DNA from: Gigaspora margarita
Lineage: Eukaryota > Glomeromycota > Glomeromycetes > Diversisporales > Gigasporaceae
Reading direction: 5' to 3'
Length of the DNA stretch: 64,000 nt
NCBI GenBank assembly: GCA_009809945.1
Contig: WTPW01000063.1
Coordinates: 393,455 to 457,454 of the forward strand
The first letter of the stretch is position 1; each line of letters starts with the position of its first letter. This document shows, piece after piece, positions 33,768-46,263 of the stretch. The notes under the pieces are model-generated. The model did no database searches. It was not told the origin of the DNA and saw only the letters and a list, made by a program, of their open reading frames with translations. Both the position numbers and the translations under genes were made by a program.

Positions 33768-34112
33768 AGTTTAGACACTTTTGCAGTAACGTGATCATCA
33801 TGTAATCATCATGTGGTATGGTGTCATTCGGATTAACTTTTTGGCTTTATGTTAAGGTTAGGGTTAGGGTTTGTATATATAGGCTTAGAAGGCCACTATC
33901 TATATGTAAAATCATGTTCCGGACATTTTTATGTGGTTTTCAAGGTCTATTTAAACAATAGTTTTCAAGTATTTTCACTATTTTCTCTTTTTTCTTCTTG
34001 TACACGTGTTTTGTTTTGATGTCAAACTGATCTGGAAAGATCAAAATTTACGTTCTCCGATTGGTTAATTCTCATGCGCCACGTCATGTTACTGCAAAAA
34101 TGTCTAGAACTA
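33768..34112. mobile_element. MITE, ~345 bp, telomere-like core
   Basis: Ends share TTAGACACTTTTGCAGTAAC and its imperfect inverse GTTACTGCAAAAATGTCTAG. GTTAAGGTTAGGGTTAGGG lies in the left half. No sure target duplication. The next repeat starts immediately after its right end. Confidence 0.7.
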
Positions 34113-34330
34113 GAAAGTCTACAGACATGTACAGATCACATGATATAACATCTTACGGACATGTACCAAAATAATAATTTTTTGATTAAAAAACAACTCG
34201 GCAAGACTTTTGTATTAAGCTACCTCCTTAATCATTCTAATAAAACTTGTTTTCCTGGTCTTTCCAGTTCTAATGGTGGAAGATTATTAAAATCTGTCCA
34301 GTAGAACTGAAGATACGACCTTTCAAAATA
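34113..34330 (+). repeat. ~200-bp dispersed repeat, inverse copy at 46085-46262
   Basis: TACAGACATGTACAGATCAC, CTTACGGACATGTACCAAAA and CCTTAATCATTCTAATAAAA-type blocks match the reverse complement of 46085-46262. Both copies adjoin another inverted-repeat element, so this may be the internal part or arm of a larger transposon. A weaker third copy of its end is near 34865-35050. Confidence 0.7.
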
Positions 34331-34564
34331 GGGTAACATTCTAAAAATTATATATAAAAATACTGTATAAACTTCAGAAGACTATATCTCCTGTTATATT
34401 GAACTAATTTTAATAATATCACTAACATTTGACCAGAAAAATAAGATAAACAAGTTTATTTTGATAACAAAAGGGTTTACTTAGTTCAAAAGCCTTCTGG
34501 GCCATTTTTTTCTTATTTTTTTTTTTTTAAAATTTAAAGTGATTCAACTGAGCTTCTATAATAG

Positions 34565-34851
34565 GGGGATGGCTAAAGCCATGTACCCATGTGATTTTTT
34601 GAAAATTTAGTTAAAATTAGGGTTAGAGCCTGTTTAACATTAGGGTCAGGGTTAGGGTTAGAACAGACATATAGGTAAAATTGCCTTTCCGGAGTTTTTT
34701 ATTAATGGCCCAAGACAGGTTTGAACTGCCATTTTTATGTTCTTGTGTTTTTTTTGTCTTCTTCGGGCTGATTCGTGTAAACAAAATTTTGCAACTCCGG
34801 TTAGTTGATTTACACAAAAATGTCACGCAGATACATGGCTTTAGATGACTC
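34565..34851. mobile_element. Mutator-like MITE, 287 bp, perfect 9-bp duplication, telomere-like core
   Basis: Flanked by CTATAATAG at 34556-34564 and 34852-34860. Inverted ends share GGCTAAAGCCATGTA / TACATGGCTTTAG. The core carries TTAGGGTCAGGGTTAGGG. Confidence 0.85.
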
Positions 34852-35050
34852 CTATAATAGGTTAATCATTTTGTCGTCCTAACAAAACTTGTTCTCCTGG
34901 TCTTTCCAGTTTCAATAATAGTAATGTTATTAAAAATCAATACAGTAGAATCAGATATATAACCTCATGAAGTTTATGCAATGCTTTTATATAAGTTTTA
35001 GAATGTTGCTCAATTTTAGAAGATCACATTTCTAGTTCTACTGGGCAAAT

Positions 35051-35479
35051 ACCAGAAACAGAGTGATGAAATCACATATTGTATGGCTATAAGACAATCA
35101 AAATTGATATAACTCTGCAAAATCTTTGATCTGATTGGTCCTCGTGACCCTAGCTGTCGCATGCTGTTTATTTTTTATATATCAATTATAACATAGTACA
35201 CTAATGAAAGATGATGCTGCTTGTCCTGTAATCTGTTAATGTGACTAGTACTACAGTATAATAAAACATCTGACCATTAAAAAAAAATGCGATTATCCAT
35301 AGAATGAAATTACAAATGCTATAACAACTGATAGAATAAATATGCTTTTTAGACGTTAATATCGGTAGTCTGATACAAATTTGCATATCTATTCGCTCAA
35401 TATTTAGCATTTTTTTTTGTAGGATTTTTTATTGGGCTGATTAAATGATACTCTCTAATTATTAAAGATGAAAATAAAA
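35051..35479. other. Spacer, nothing recognised
   Basis: It includes a weak match to the ~50-bp dispersed motif (GATTGGTCCTCGTGACCC near 35130). No gene. Confidence 0.35.
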
Positions 35480-36030
35480 GAATTTGTTAATCATTTACAC
35501 AACTCTCTTAAAATTATGAAATGGAAGTTTGCCAAATTTGCTTTTGTTGTTTGATTACTTAATATATGCCAACTATTTTGAGCAAAAAAATAACTAAAAA
35601 AAAGTCAATCAAATATTTAATGAATTTGAAAGCATTTGGTATAATGGTCTTAAATTCAAGAACAAGTACAAGAACAAGAACAATACCTCTGCAATAAATA
35701 AAAAATTTATGGTATTAATAAAAAACAGTGAATAGCAAATACTAAGAAAAAATTACATTCCACTAAAGATTTAGATGATTGATTTCTAGATTTTTCATAA
35801 ATTTTTGGTTGGAATTTTTGGTGCCCAGATTATTTGATAATTACTAGTTTTATGTTGATCTACCAACTGATAAAATCATGGTTATATCCAAAATGTAATC
35901 AGTGTGCTAAAACTAATGTAGCAATATGATCAGTTATTATGCTTTAACTTTTTTGATTGGTTATACAATCTGTAATCAAAAATTTTAAGACTAAAATGTC
36001 AATGAGCAAGTTATGACCAAGAATGCGTCA
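35480..36030 (-). repeat. ~570-bp dispersed repeat, CpG-depleted copy
   Basis: Reverse complement of 27490-28065 with C-to-T and G-to-A changes at former CpGs. Confidence 0.75.
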
Positions 36031-36754
36031 CAATTCAAATTTTAGTAATTGTATTAGTACCAAATCAACCTTAACTATATACAATATTGCGTATCCTTTA
36101 TGGTAAAGAATTGCATGCATGTGATGTATTTGGAAAAATCTGGTTTAATGTACAAAAGATAAATTTTTTTAATCTTTATTTAAAAAGTGCATGTGTCACA
36201 ATTTTTATTTTTTTGAAAAGCATTGCATTATACATAATTTGTTGGGCTATGCCAGCATTAATTTAGGCCAGAAGCAAATTTTTTATTGAAGCAATAGAAA
36301 TGATGTCTAATATATGAAGACATTTAAGCAAGTAATCAGCTAAAATTGGCCTGAGAAGCAATGACATCCTGGGAAGTTTGCAACTGTTGTTGCACTAGGA
36401 GTTGCCGCAGAAATAATTAGCTAGTGGTTTTCTACTCGCCAAAGCAAGCCAGCTGTGATTGGAGAAATAGTGAAATAAGAGTCAGAGAAACAATAGAATT
36501 CCGTAGTCATCAGCTCTGGGTGGAGTAGCGTGTGTCACAAGAAATTCTTTTGTTCAAGTCTAGTACCACTGCACTCTGTATTTATATTTGTTTTAAATAC
36601 TGGCATTGTGATCTGTTCGAATTTTGTTTCTTTGTGGTGCCTTGTATATAATTTTCAATCTTCAATCAGCTTCCTAATTAGCAACGTGTGATCAGCACTA
36701 TAGCGTGTGCTGTCTCTCTTTTCGATCACATGTTCTATCATCACTTTGCATTAA
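36031..36754. other. Non-coding stretch
   Basis: No gene. A B-box-like TTTTGTTCAAGTCTAG near 36549 hints at another old tRNA-derived repeat, but no matching A box is convincing. Confidence 0.35.
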
Positions 36755-38575
36755 CATCAGTTATGTATTTCTTATTTTGGCTTAGTTGTGACATAGTCAG
36801 GTGATTAGATCCCAAACTAGTATTGCAAGCTGGCTTAGCTGATCCAACCTTCCCAGCTGCGACTTGGCACAGTAAACATTTCGTAAACAAGCTTTTGTGG
36901 TGAATTTTTTTGCATAAACTAAATTAATAAATGCTTTTTATAATCACACACTAAATAATAAATAAAAATTACCCAAGATCATCCCAAAAATTTATCCTAA
37001 ATTCTGCACAGCTAATAAATATTAAGGCCAAAATTACAAAAATTTTACTAATAAAAACTGCTGATATTTATTAAATAAAAAATGGGCTTGAGCCAATTTT
37101 ATTGGTTTTGTAGTTAAAAATTTAAAAAAGAATAATTTTTGTCAAAATTAAGAATTTTAAAATTCGTCAGCCTATATTGCATAAATTCTAGAACATCTGA
37201 TATTAATAATTTGATAAGTTTTGGTTTGACAATGATTACTGAAACCCCAACCTTATTGAATCAGCAATATCTGACTAGTTAATGACCAAATGTCCTGTAA
37301 TTTAGGCCGCTGATATTCAAAATTCTTAATTTGGCCAAAAATTAGACTTTTTTAGATATAAAAAAAAACTTTCTAATAAAACTGCTGATACTTATTAAGA
37401 AACAATATTCCTGAAGCAATTTTTGCGTCTATTTCTTAAGAAAGTTCCTTTTTTGTATCTTAAAATACTAATTTTGGCCAAAATTAAGAATTTTAAGATA
37501 ATCAGCCTAAATTACATCTGTGTTTATAATTCTAGTAATCACTCTGAATTAGTAAACATTCTGTCAGCCAATTTTTTATCAAATATACCAAAATTTATGA
37601 AAATAGCTGTAATGTAGGCCGAAAGTCTTCAAAATCCTTAATTTTTGCTAAAATTTAAGAAAACTTTTTAACAAATAAGTTTACTCTGCGATAAAATTGC
37701 CTTAAAAACATTGTTTATTTAATGAGTATCAGCAGTCTAATTAATAGAATTTTGCATAATTTTGGTCTTACTATTTGTTTGTGGTGCATTTTTTGTGCAT
37801 AAATTTTTGTGTTCTTAGGGTAATTTTCATTTATTATTTAGTGCATGATTATAAAGAGCATTTATTAATTTAGTTTATACAAAAAATTTACTACAAAAGC
37901 TTGTTTACAAAATGCTTACTGTGCCAAGCTGCGACTTAATTGGCTGGGCTGGCTAAGCCAACCTGCAACACTGCTCCAAATAGGTGATCAAGTCTCGAAA
38001 TGGGTGATTAAATCTTCAAACATGTGGAATTTTACAAAAGAGTCACCAAAATTCTGAGTCAGATGGCTCAGATCTTGATCTGTGTTTAGCCCTAGTTGTT
38101 AGTAGGTTCTATAGCAAAATTATTAGCTGGCCATTTTTTTAATAAATGGATTAGTAAAATTTTAATGATCATAAGGCAAAATCAATCGATTTTGACCCAG
38201 CTAACCATGATTCCAATGCATACTGATGTATTATAATCCAGAATTCTGTGCATTAATTAAACAGGTGATGAATCTCCAAATGGGAGATCAAATCTCCAAA
38301 CTACTGATTAAATCTCCCAATCGAGGATTAAAGTCCTATACAAACTAAAATATATATAATAGTTTAGTTTCTGCTTATAAGAAAGACTGTGAATAGTGAA
38401 CTAGTAGTTAATGATTGTAGATAGTATTTAATATAATTGTAATAACCCAATGTATTGATTTATATTAATAAAGAGAAACCTTATACCTGTAATTATGCGT
38501 AATGATTTATTATTTTTAACCATTTAATTTTAAGTACTTTTGTTCACAATCAAACTAAACCGCACAATTTCATCA
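36755..38575 (+). repeat. LTR-like repeat, copy 3, split by a hAT-like element (fossil)
   Basis: The left part (TCTTATTTTGGCTTAGTTGTGACATAG) and the right part (GGAGATCAAATCTCC units, ATATATATAATAGTTTAG, AATAAAGAGAAACC) match the copies at 21991-22404 and 22621-23254. A 1.16-kb element interrupts the short-unit array. About 240 bp of extra sequence follows near 38030-38270. Old and incomplete. Confidence 0.4.
36818..37973. mobile_element. hAT-like element, 1.16 kb, nested in the LTR-like repeat
   Basis: Ends TAGTATTGCAAGCTGGCTTAG and (inverted) CAGTGTTGCAGGTTGGCTTAG. The 8-bp flanks TCCCAAAC and CTCCAAAT match at five positions, the rest differing by C/T. The arms exceed 250 bp and pair through GGCACAGTAA.CATT.TGTAAACAAGC. 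The inner part repeats GGCCAAAATTAAGAATTTTAA in both orientations. No transposase is seen. Confidence 0.65.
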
Positions 38576-40911
38576 AGCTCCCCCAATACATGATGCATAC
38601 CCAGAAAAATTGCAATTGAGATTGTGCCTTGCATCCTATAATCAGCTAAAGTAACATGTTGCAGTGACAGCTGGTAGCTTTTCGCCTGTACAATACATGC
38701 TGGGCAAGAAATATAAATAAACAGTATTAATGCAAATGGCAATATTCAAATTATTTCTGCCTTATGTGTTAGAGCTTTTGGTCTGCTTTTTTCTTTTTTC
38801 TTTCTTTTTTTCTTTTTTTAGGCTGTTTGTTTCAGGGGTGCAAAATAAATATTTACATAGCAATTTTATTACTATATTAGGTATAGAATATTGTACATGG
38901 GATTGTTTCATTATTTAACTTTATACTTATTTACATTTTGTTTGGAATTAGTGGCTTATATTACTAAAACTGGAAGGTAACAAAGAGTCATTTCTACCTT
39001 TTTGTTTATCTTCTTGTGATGTTGATCTCTTCTGCATTGTCCAAACCCTGAGCTAGCTAACATGACTTTGCCCTGGACTATGAGCTGCTTAGCCATCTTT
39101 TTGATCTATGAAGAGCTCATGCTCCAAGCCTTTTTTTATTTGTTTACTTAGAGTATTTTCTCATTGTTTGTATCATTATGATACTATTATTTTCTCCTAT
39201 TATTTGTCATGGTTAGTAGAATTAACATAGTCCCAAATAAAATAAAAATGTTCTATAGTGATGTTTAGTATTACTATAATAATAATTCTGCACCCCAAAA
39301 TCACAGCATTTTCTTATAATACCACTGCTTTAGAATTATTATAATTTTTGTACCTTTCCTATTTTGTTTATCTATACTTACCCTATATTATTACCATATA
39401 TATATCTTTTTATTGCTATTTATGGTTGTCCTGATTTCTGTATATATCTATTTATAAATATGTTTAATTACTACACATGATCTCTATTATAATTATTCTG
39501 TGATATATGAATATGAATTGGTTTGATACAAGAACAATACTAAACATCATAAAGCCTTTATATATTATCACAAATCTGCTAGCCCAATGAATACTTAGTA
39601 AAGCAAATTTAAAGAATAATGCTTTGGGTATATTGCCTTAATTCAGATAATAATGTGAAAGGAAGTTAATTAGTGTTGAAAGCATTAATTATTGGTAATA
39701 TCAGATTAAAATTGATATGACAATGTTAGTTTAATTATTTATATATATCAAACATGTATATAAGTCTGATGTATTTACTCTTTAAATATCACTAGGACAT
39801 TAGTTCTCATGTTTTAAGGCATTATTAGTAAACATTAGGAATTTGGCTTTATTTTAATAATTCTTTTTTTATAATAAAGATTCCTATAGTGAATGCTTGT
39901 ATGTTTTATCTGATAATTTTATTTTATTTAATTATATTTTTGCATCATTTCTCTTTGAATCTATTTCTACATATTTATAAACACAGCCCTATGTATTTCT
40001 CCTCTAGTTCACTGTTATTAATCTAAATCTGGACCTTTAATCTGCCACTTTTCCAATACCATTTTAATCATATAGCAACTGCACCATATGCAGTTTTTGT
40101 ATCTAGCATTTTATTTCTTTTTTACCAAACAATGAGCACATACCATTATTTGCACCTAGCATTTCACTACTAATATTTTTTTATGTCCTTTTTTGATAAA
40201 AAATGTATATTCTAGATTTGCATATAGTAATTATGCATCCTATAACTACAATTTAGTTTTTGTATCTGCCATTTTGCTGCCAATGTTTGTTTATTTTACT
40301 TTTTTTCCAAAACAATATATTTAGCCCAGTTTTGGCATCATTAATATTATGGTAATGGCATTATATAATTCTGATTCTAGCATTTACACAAATATAGTTC
40401 TTATTCCAAGTATGCTTCAAGAAGTAGAAAGCACTTCTAACATTTGTTCTAAAGGTATTGTAGTCATAATGATTCAGAAATAATTTTATAGAGTTAGGAA
40501 AGTTAGTTTAAATTTTATATATTTATTAAAAAGAAAAAATTATATAATATCAAAAATAACTCAGTACAGTTCAACTTAGAAGAGCCAAGTTCTAACTAGA
40601 ACTATGATCTGTTTAGGTAACCCATATGCATTACTTGACCTGATAGGTCATAGGTCAAAAATTACTTTAACTTGGTTCAAATGGTCAAAATTAAATAAGC
40701 AAATCCCAATAAATTGCAATTTGTTTATAAATATTAATATATTATTTGTTCTAGATTAAGCAACATATTTACTAATGTAAAAAGATCAAAGAACTCAAAT
40801 TATAAGCAAAGTTAATAAATTCTTTAATACAATTTTAAAAATTTCAGTTTAAATATCTAGAATACAGAATGCTTTCTGCACTAATAACTTTTATTAAAAA
40901 TTATTATATTA
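38576..40911. other. Long non-coding stretch
   Basis: No gene recognised. Near 40077-40330 TTTTTGTATCTAGCATTTT-like words recur about every 120 bp, a faint tandem structure. Confidence 0.4.
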
Positions 40912-41655
40912 GTACTGTGGGTCAATAGTATAGTGGTTGCGCTCCCAGAACATTAGCCATTCCAATTGCAAGATCACTAGTTCAAACCCTACTGGAGGAC
41001 AAAATTAACTATATGAGTCTTGAGATGGATGAGCTGAACTAGGATGCCAGGACTATGGTTGGCAGCACAGCTACAAGAATACCTCCAGTGGAATTCTAGT
41101 AGAAAAATAAATAATGAATACTTCTGGTAGAATTCTGGTTGAATAAAAATCAGAGCCAAATATAGATAAATAGGATACTTCCAGTGGAATTCTGGTTGAA
41201 TGAGAATACTTCTAGTAGAATTCTGGTTGATAGATACTATAACAGAAATGGCAATTCTCAGTGATATAGTACCAACTAAGAAGAAAAGACAAAGTACTTA
41301 GGGTAGATTAAAAATGGTTTACCAATATAGCAGACTGGTGAAATAATCAAAATTCCTTAATGTAGCGAAATAAGAGTGCCAGATGTGGTAGGCTCGCTGG
41401 ACTCAGCTGGTCAAAAGTCGGAAATTGGAGGAAGATACACTTAGCCATAATTAGCTATAGTAAAAATCAAAATAATGTAGAAGGCCATGTTGTGTTCTCA
41501 TGACCATAAAGGATGCTTCTAGTGAGATTCCAGTTGATTAGAAATACATGTAAGCTATAATTGTAGGGGACCTGGTTTAGCAGGCCCATTAATAAGTTTA
41601 ATAAAAAGTGCACCACACAGTGCTCAGGAGGTGTAAGACCTGTTCTGGTTTTAAA
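40912..41655 (+). mobile_element. tRNA-derived SINE, 744 bp, 16-bp target duplication
   Basis: A perfect duplication AAAAATTATTATATTA (40896-40911 and 41656-41671) bounds the element. The head at about 40919-40997 has A box TAGTATAGTGGTTGCG (as in tRNA-Asp/Glu-type D arms) and B box AGTTCAAACCC. The body has about five copies of a ~20-bp unit containing GTRGAATTCTGGTTGA. It ends in a short A tail. SINEs are non-coding and are moved by a partner LINE through target-primed reverse transcription; the long duplication next to the A tail fits this. Confidence 0.85.
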
Positions 41656-41835
41656 AAAAATTATTATATTAAACTTTTAAGAATAATATTAATATTTCCA
41701 TATAACCTGTATAATCTAGATCATGTTCAAGTTAGTATTTTTGACCTGGGTCATAACTCAGATTAGTATTTCCAACTCGGGTCAAAGCTCTAGTTCTAAC
41801 TTTCAAGATCAAATCTATTATAATAAAATAGTATA

Positions 41836-42833
41836 CAGTCAGACCTCTCTATAGTCACACTCCATATAGTCACACCTCTATATAAGCACCCAAGATTGTG
41901 CAACAGACTTAAATATAGTAAAAAACCCTCCTTATAGTCACAAATCGCCTATAATCACTATCACAAAAAAATTTTGATTTTTTTATCAATTTTATTAATA
42001 AAAACCCTCTTTATAGTCACAAATTTTGACCAAATATGGATTAAAAAATCTGATTGGCCGATATTCATATTTATGTTTATTTAAAATATTCTATTAAAAA
42101 TTCTTAAAGGTTTGACAGCAAATAACTTTTGATGCAGTGGTCCGATTTAAATGAAACGACTACCAAAATGTTCGTCTCTATGAGACGATTCTAAAGAGCC
42201 CTAAATCTTTAAAATCCAATCACAGGCTCCTGTGATCGTTAAGGATTTGTGTTACTTCACATGTTTAAGAATTGATTAAATTTAAATATGGGCCAGGTGT
42301 GGAAAAAGGACCGAAAATGCCAAAATAAAAGATCTTCAGAAAATCAATTTTTGTGTTGTAAATCTTATAATAGATTATAAGAAAATACAAACTTTAAAAA
42401 GCTATCCTGTAAAATTTTATTAATACAACTACTTTTGTGTCTTAAGTAAAAAAAGATCCCAATCTTATTCTAAATTGATTTATGACAAAAAATCTATTTT
42501 AAAAAAATTGTCATTTTCGGTCCTTTTTTCAGCACCTAGCCCATATCTAGGCAAAAAATCCTTAATAATCTTAGCATTTTGTAACTAGATTTGGCAATTT
42601 TATACTCTTTAGAGAACACTCTGGTGGTCATTTTATCAAATTGGGTCACTGGATCAAAAGTTATTTGCTATCAAATATTTTATATTTTTTAATAGTATTT
42701 CAAATATGCGCAAATATATTACTAATTGACCTTTGGTCATGTGATTGTGACAAGTATTTTATTTATAGTCACACCTCTATACAATCACCAAAATAGGGCG
42801 CGACCAACTTGTGATTATAGAGAGGTCTGACTG
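41836..42833. mobile_element. Pogo-like element, 998 bp, TA duplication
   Basis: Ends CAGTCAGACCTCTCTATA and its inverse with TA on both sides (41834-41835, 42834-42835). CCTCTATATARTCAC words recur subterminally, and GGGCGCGACCAACTTGTGATTATAGAGAGG precedes the right end in pieces. It contains sequence related to the 11202-11503 foldback (near 42110-42260). No transposase is encoded. Confidence 0.85.
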
Positions 42834-43379
42834 TATTAATTTACCTTCTATTCAAAAAGAATATTGGTAATTCTAAGTTAAAGTCATGCCTTTAGTTGTA
42901 AATTGTCACTTGTATTTGAACTCTATTTAGTATTAATAATCTAGTAAAGAAAGAAAGATCAAATTAATCACCATTATATAAAAATATAAATTAATTAAAC
43001 TCTTAGTTTACCTAAGTTATTGAACAATTAATCTATTCTATTGTTTAATTAATCACTTACATCAATCCAATTTTACTTTTGATCATATGATAATCATTAA
43101 TAATATTAATAATTGCATTAGAACCTTTTAACTCTTGCACTCTAAGAATAAAAAGAAAAATTAAATAATAAAGTTAATCTAGAACTACCAACCAAGAACA
43201 TTTACAAAAAATTCAAAAAGTGCTTATCTTTGCTTTGACCACACTATATAAAACCCAAAAATAATCTAAAACCTGGTCCAAATCTATACATATCTTTTTG
43301 TCTTCCAATTTGAGAACTAAGAACTTGTTTGTTTGTTAGATACTGCTTTGATTAGATAGTATTATAGTTAATAAATTTT
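42834..43379. other. Spacer, nothing recognised
   Basis: AT-rich sequence without gene or clear repeat. Confidence 0.4.
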
Positions 43380-45365
43380 AACTATATACCAATTGTCACC
43401 ATTTTCACAACAAATATAATTTTTTTACAGTAAATTACTACAATACAGCAATAATTAGTAAGTTCTGTAACAAAATTATTGCATTAAATTGGATAGAAAC
43501 CACAATTGTTAATTTCAATACCACAATAGTAAACAAGAATTGTAACAAAATTTTTATGCCAAATTATCTTAGAAATTAAGATAGTTGATTCCAAAACAAA
43601 TTAATTAAACTATATACTACAATAGCAAGGTTTTTGTTTTGTTTTTTTTTATTTTAGTATAGTGTATAACTATGAAAATCATATATTAGTATTGCTCTTT
43701 TTGCTATCAAACAACCTATATAGTAGCTTTACAACTTTTACTCTTTTGCATTTGTTCTACTATCTATTTAACTAAGCTGTTGTTCTGATAGGCCAACTGA
43801 TAACTACTAACTGTTATTCTGACAGGTCATACAATTTAGTACCTTGGCTTAATAACTAACAATGCTAATCACATATATTATATTTTTTACTAACATCCAA
43901 AATTATATCAAGCAGCTATTACAACAATAGAAGTATGATTATTAATTTATTACAATAGCAAGTCTTGTAACAAATTTTAATAATAGTAATCATGGCTGCT
44001 AATTCAGGACCCTGAAATATACATAGATAGGTCAGGTTAATTATAGGGTTAATTATAGGGTTACTAAAAAAGGAAAGATCTGCAGAAAAAACTTCAAAAA
44101 TAAGCAAAAAAATTACTATAAATAGAAAAGATTTGTATAAAAACCTCAAAAATAAGCAAACTCATACCTGATCTATCTATGTATATTTCAGGGTCCTGTT
44201 AATTCTAACAACTATATACTGATATTGCAATAGGCTATATAGTAAATTATGCCAGAAATCACAACTGCAAATTCAATACAAACTGACTCAACTATATGTT
44301 AATAAAAATTGCATATACTACAATAGCTTATAAGTTTTATAACAAAATTTTTTACACTAATTTTTGATAGAATTTATGGCTATATTTTCAATACAAACTA
44401 ACTATATATTATCTTCTATTACAATAGTCAGTAAGATTTGCAACATTTTTTATAGCAAGCATAATGTTATTTTAATACAAAAACTAATTCATTCTTAATT
44501 GCATAATGTGCACCACAATTGTCAGTGAGTTTGCAAAAAAAAATTTTTATAGCATGATTATTTATAATAAATTATAATCAAGCTTCATAGAAAATTTTTA
44601 CAATAAATTATAATAGAATTTATGACTATGGTTCTGATACAAACTAACCTATTTTATTTATATTCTATGTATTACCATAGTAGTAATAGTGCGCAAAACT
44701 ATTGTAAAATAGCATAGATTTCTGATCTAATTTTTTAACAGTTAGAAATTTTTTACTTTGCACAAATAATTCAATAGTTTAATAATATTACTTTTAGCTT
44801 TCATTCTAAGTTCTATTTTATAAAATATTGCCAAAAAAAAGCAGAATACATTCCCAAAAATTTTGTGCTCTAGTTTGTAACAAATTTTTATGATAGAAAA
44901 CTTAACTTTATACATAGTGTATTACTATATTAGTAATAAAATTAATTTAATACATATTGTATTATTATAATAACTTATAAGCTTTGTAATAGAATTTTTT
45001 ATAGTAAATCAAATAGAAATTTTGAAAATTTAAATACATTTAACTTATAAATAGCAAATATAGTCTGTTAATATGATGAAATTATAAAAATTAAAAAATA
45101 ATAATGCATCTTTAAATAAGAATTTTAAAATTTATCTAAGAATACTTCTGATAAAAAACTTGAGTAAAAGAATTCTTTAGCAAGCATGAGAAAGATTTTT
45201 AATTTACAAAAATACATCTACCATATTAAGTATTTACAAAAAAAACTTGCACTAATTTGCTATAGAATGACTATACTAAATTCTATCCAGATATTAATAT
45301 ACAAAAATTAATTATATTTTACATAGCTTACTGCATTTTCTTGATGCATTTCTTGTTTCTAAATA
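43380..45365 (+). repeat. Long repeat of ~110-bp degenerate tandem units, copy 4
   Basis: Collinear with 1370-3095, including the non-tandem middle part and the shared end (TGATGCATTTCTTGTTT). About fifteen degenerate units. A hAT-like MITE (44006-44197) is inserted. Confidence 0.7.
44006..44197. mobile_element. MITE with AGGACCCTGAAATATAC ends, copy 1, 192 bp
   Basis: Ends AGGACCCTGAAATATACATA and its inverse, flanked by GCTAATTC and GTTAATTC (7 of 8 equal). Copy 2 is at 62785-62965. Pairs of GATCTGCAGAAAAAACTTCA-type and GCAAAAAAATTACTATAAAT-type blocks are internal. Confidence 0.85.
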
Positions 45366-46084
45366 TGCAATAATCACTGGGTTACATTATGTGAAATAAT
45401 GTTAATGCCAACTGCCTGTATCATTTCTCAATTTATAATTATTAATTGCTTATACATATGAAAAAAAATTATATGCTTGATATATTAAAAATCAGCCTTT
45501 TTTTAATCATAACAAATAAAAAATTGACAAAGTCTATTATCTGCACAGTTTATTTTCAAAAGAACTAAAATTACCAAATCAAAAAGGTACTAAACAGGTA
45601 TGTTATCATACTATAGCAAAAATAGAATTATTGCTACAGAAACAAGATTTTTTGATCAAAAACAAGTTGCACCAAATATCAACTATTACAACATATATTG
45701 TTATAACACTTTGACATAACTGCTATATGTTACCAAGTTTCTGCAGAAATTTTGTGACCATGGTGATAGCACAAACCATTTAAAAACATTTAATTCATTC
45801 ACTATTATATCGATTTTTGCTCTTATATAATAGCCTTATTATCATTTTTATTTGTTATATTGTATTTATTAACAAAACCTGTTTATTTTTAAAGTAATTA
45901 TTTATATATATATTTGTTTTCTTAGCTATTTAACAAACAGGTATGGTAGAAAAACATAGTATTCATAATAATGCATATTACAATTGTTATCTTTATTAAA
46001 TTTTGATTTATAATTTTGTTCAAATATTCCGTTCCTGGTTTTGCATATCAACATCATGCAGCTATCTAGTTTTAATAATCTCAC
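45366..46084. other. Spacer, nothing recognised
   Basis: No gene and no clear inverted repeat. Confidence 0.4.
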
Positions 46085-46262
46085 CACTATTAGAACCAGA
46101 AAGACCAGGAGAATAAGCTTTATTAGAATGATTAAGGAGGTTAACTTAGTATAAAGGTCTTGCTAGATCGCTTTTTAAGTTAAAAAATTATTATTTTGGT
46201 ACGTGTCTGTAAGATGAAATATCTCGTGATCTGTATGTGTCCGTAGACTTTCCAATCTAGAA
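46085..46262 (-). repeat. ~200-bp dispersed repeat, inverse of 34113-34330
   Basis: Matches by reverse complement, including the TTTTGGTACRTGTC and AATGATTAAGGAGG words. Confidence 0.7.
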
Positions 46263-46263
46263 C

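Noticed and set aside
33507-33801. Two overlapping frames of 60 and 72 aa on the minus strand
   Set aside because: They overlap in different frames, lie in repeat-like sequence and show no motif.
36500-36575. B-box-like TTTTGTTCAAGTCTAG
   Set aside because: There is no credible A box at the right distance and no repeat partner.
43919-44149. 76-aa frame on the minus strand, and 62876-63100 on the plus strand
   Set aside because: Both are read-through of the AGGACCC MITE; the resemblance comes from the shared element.
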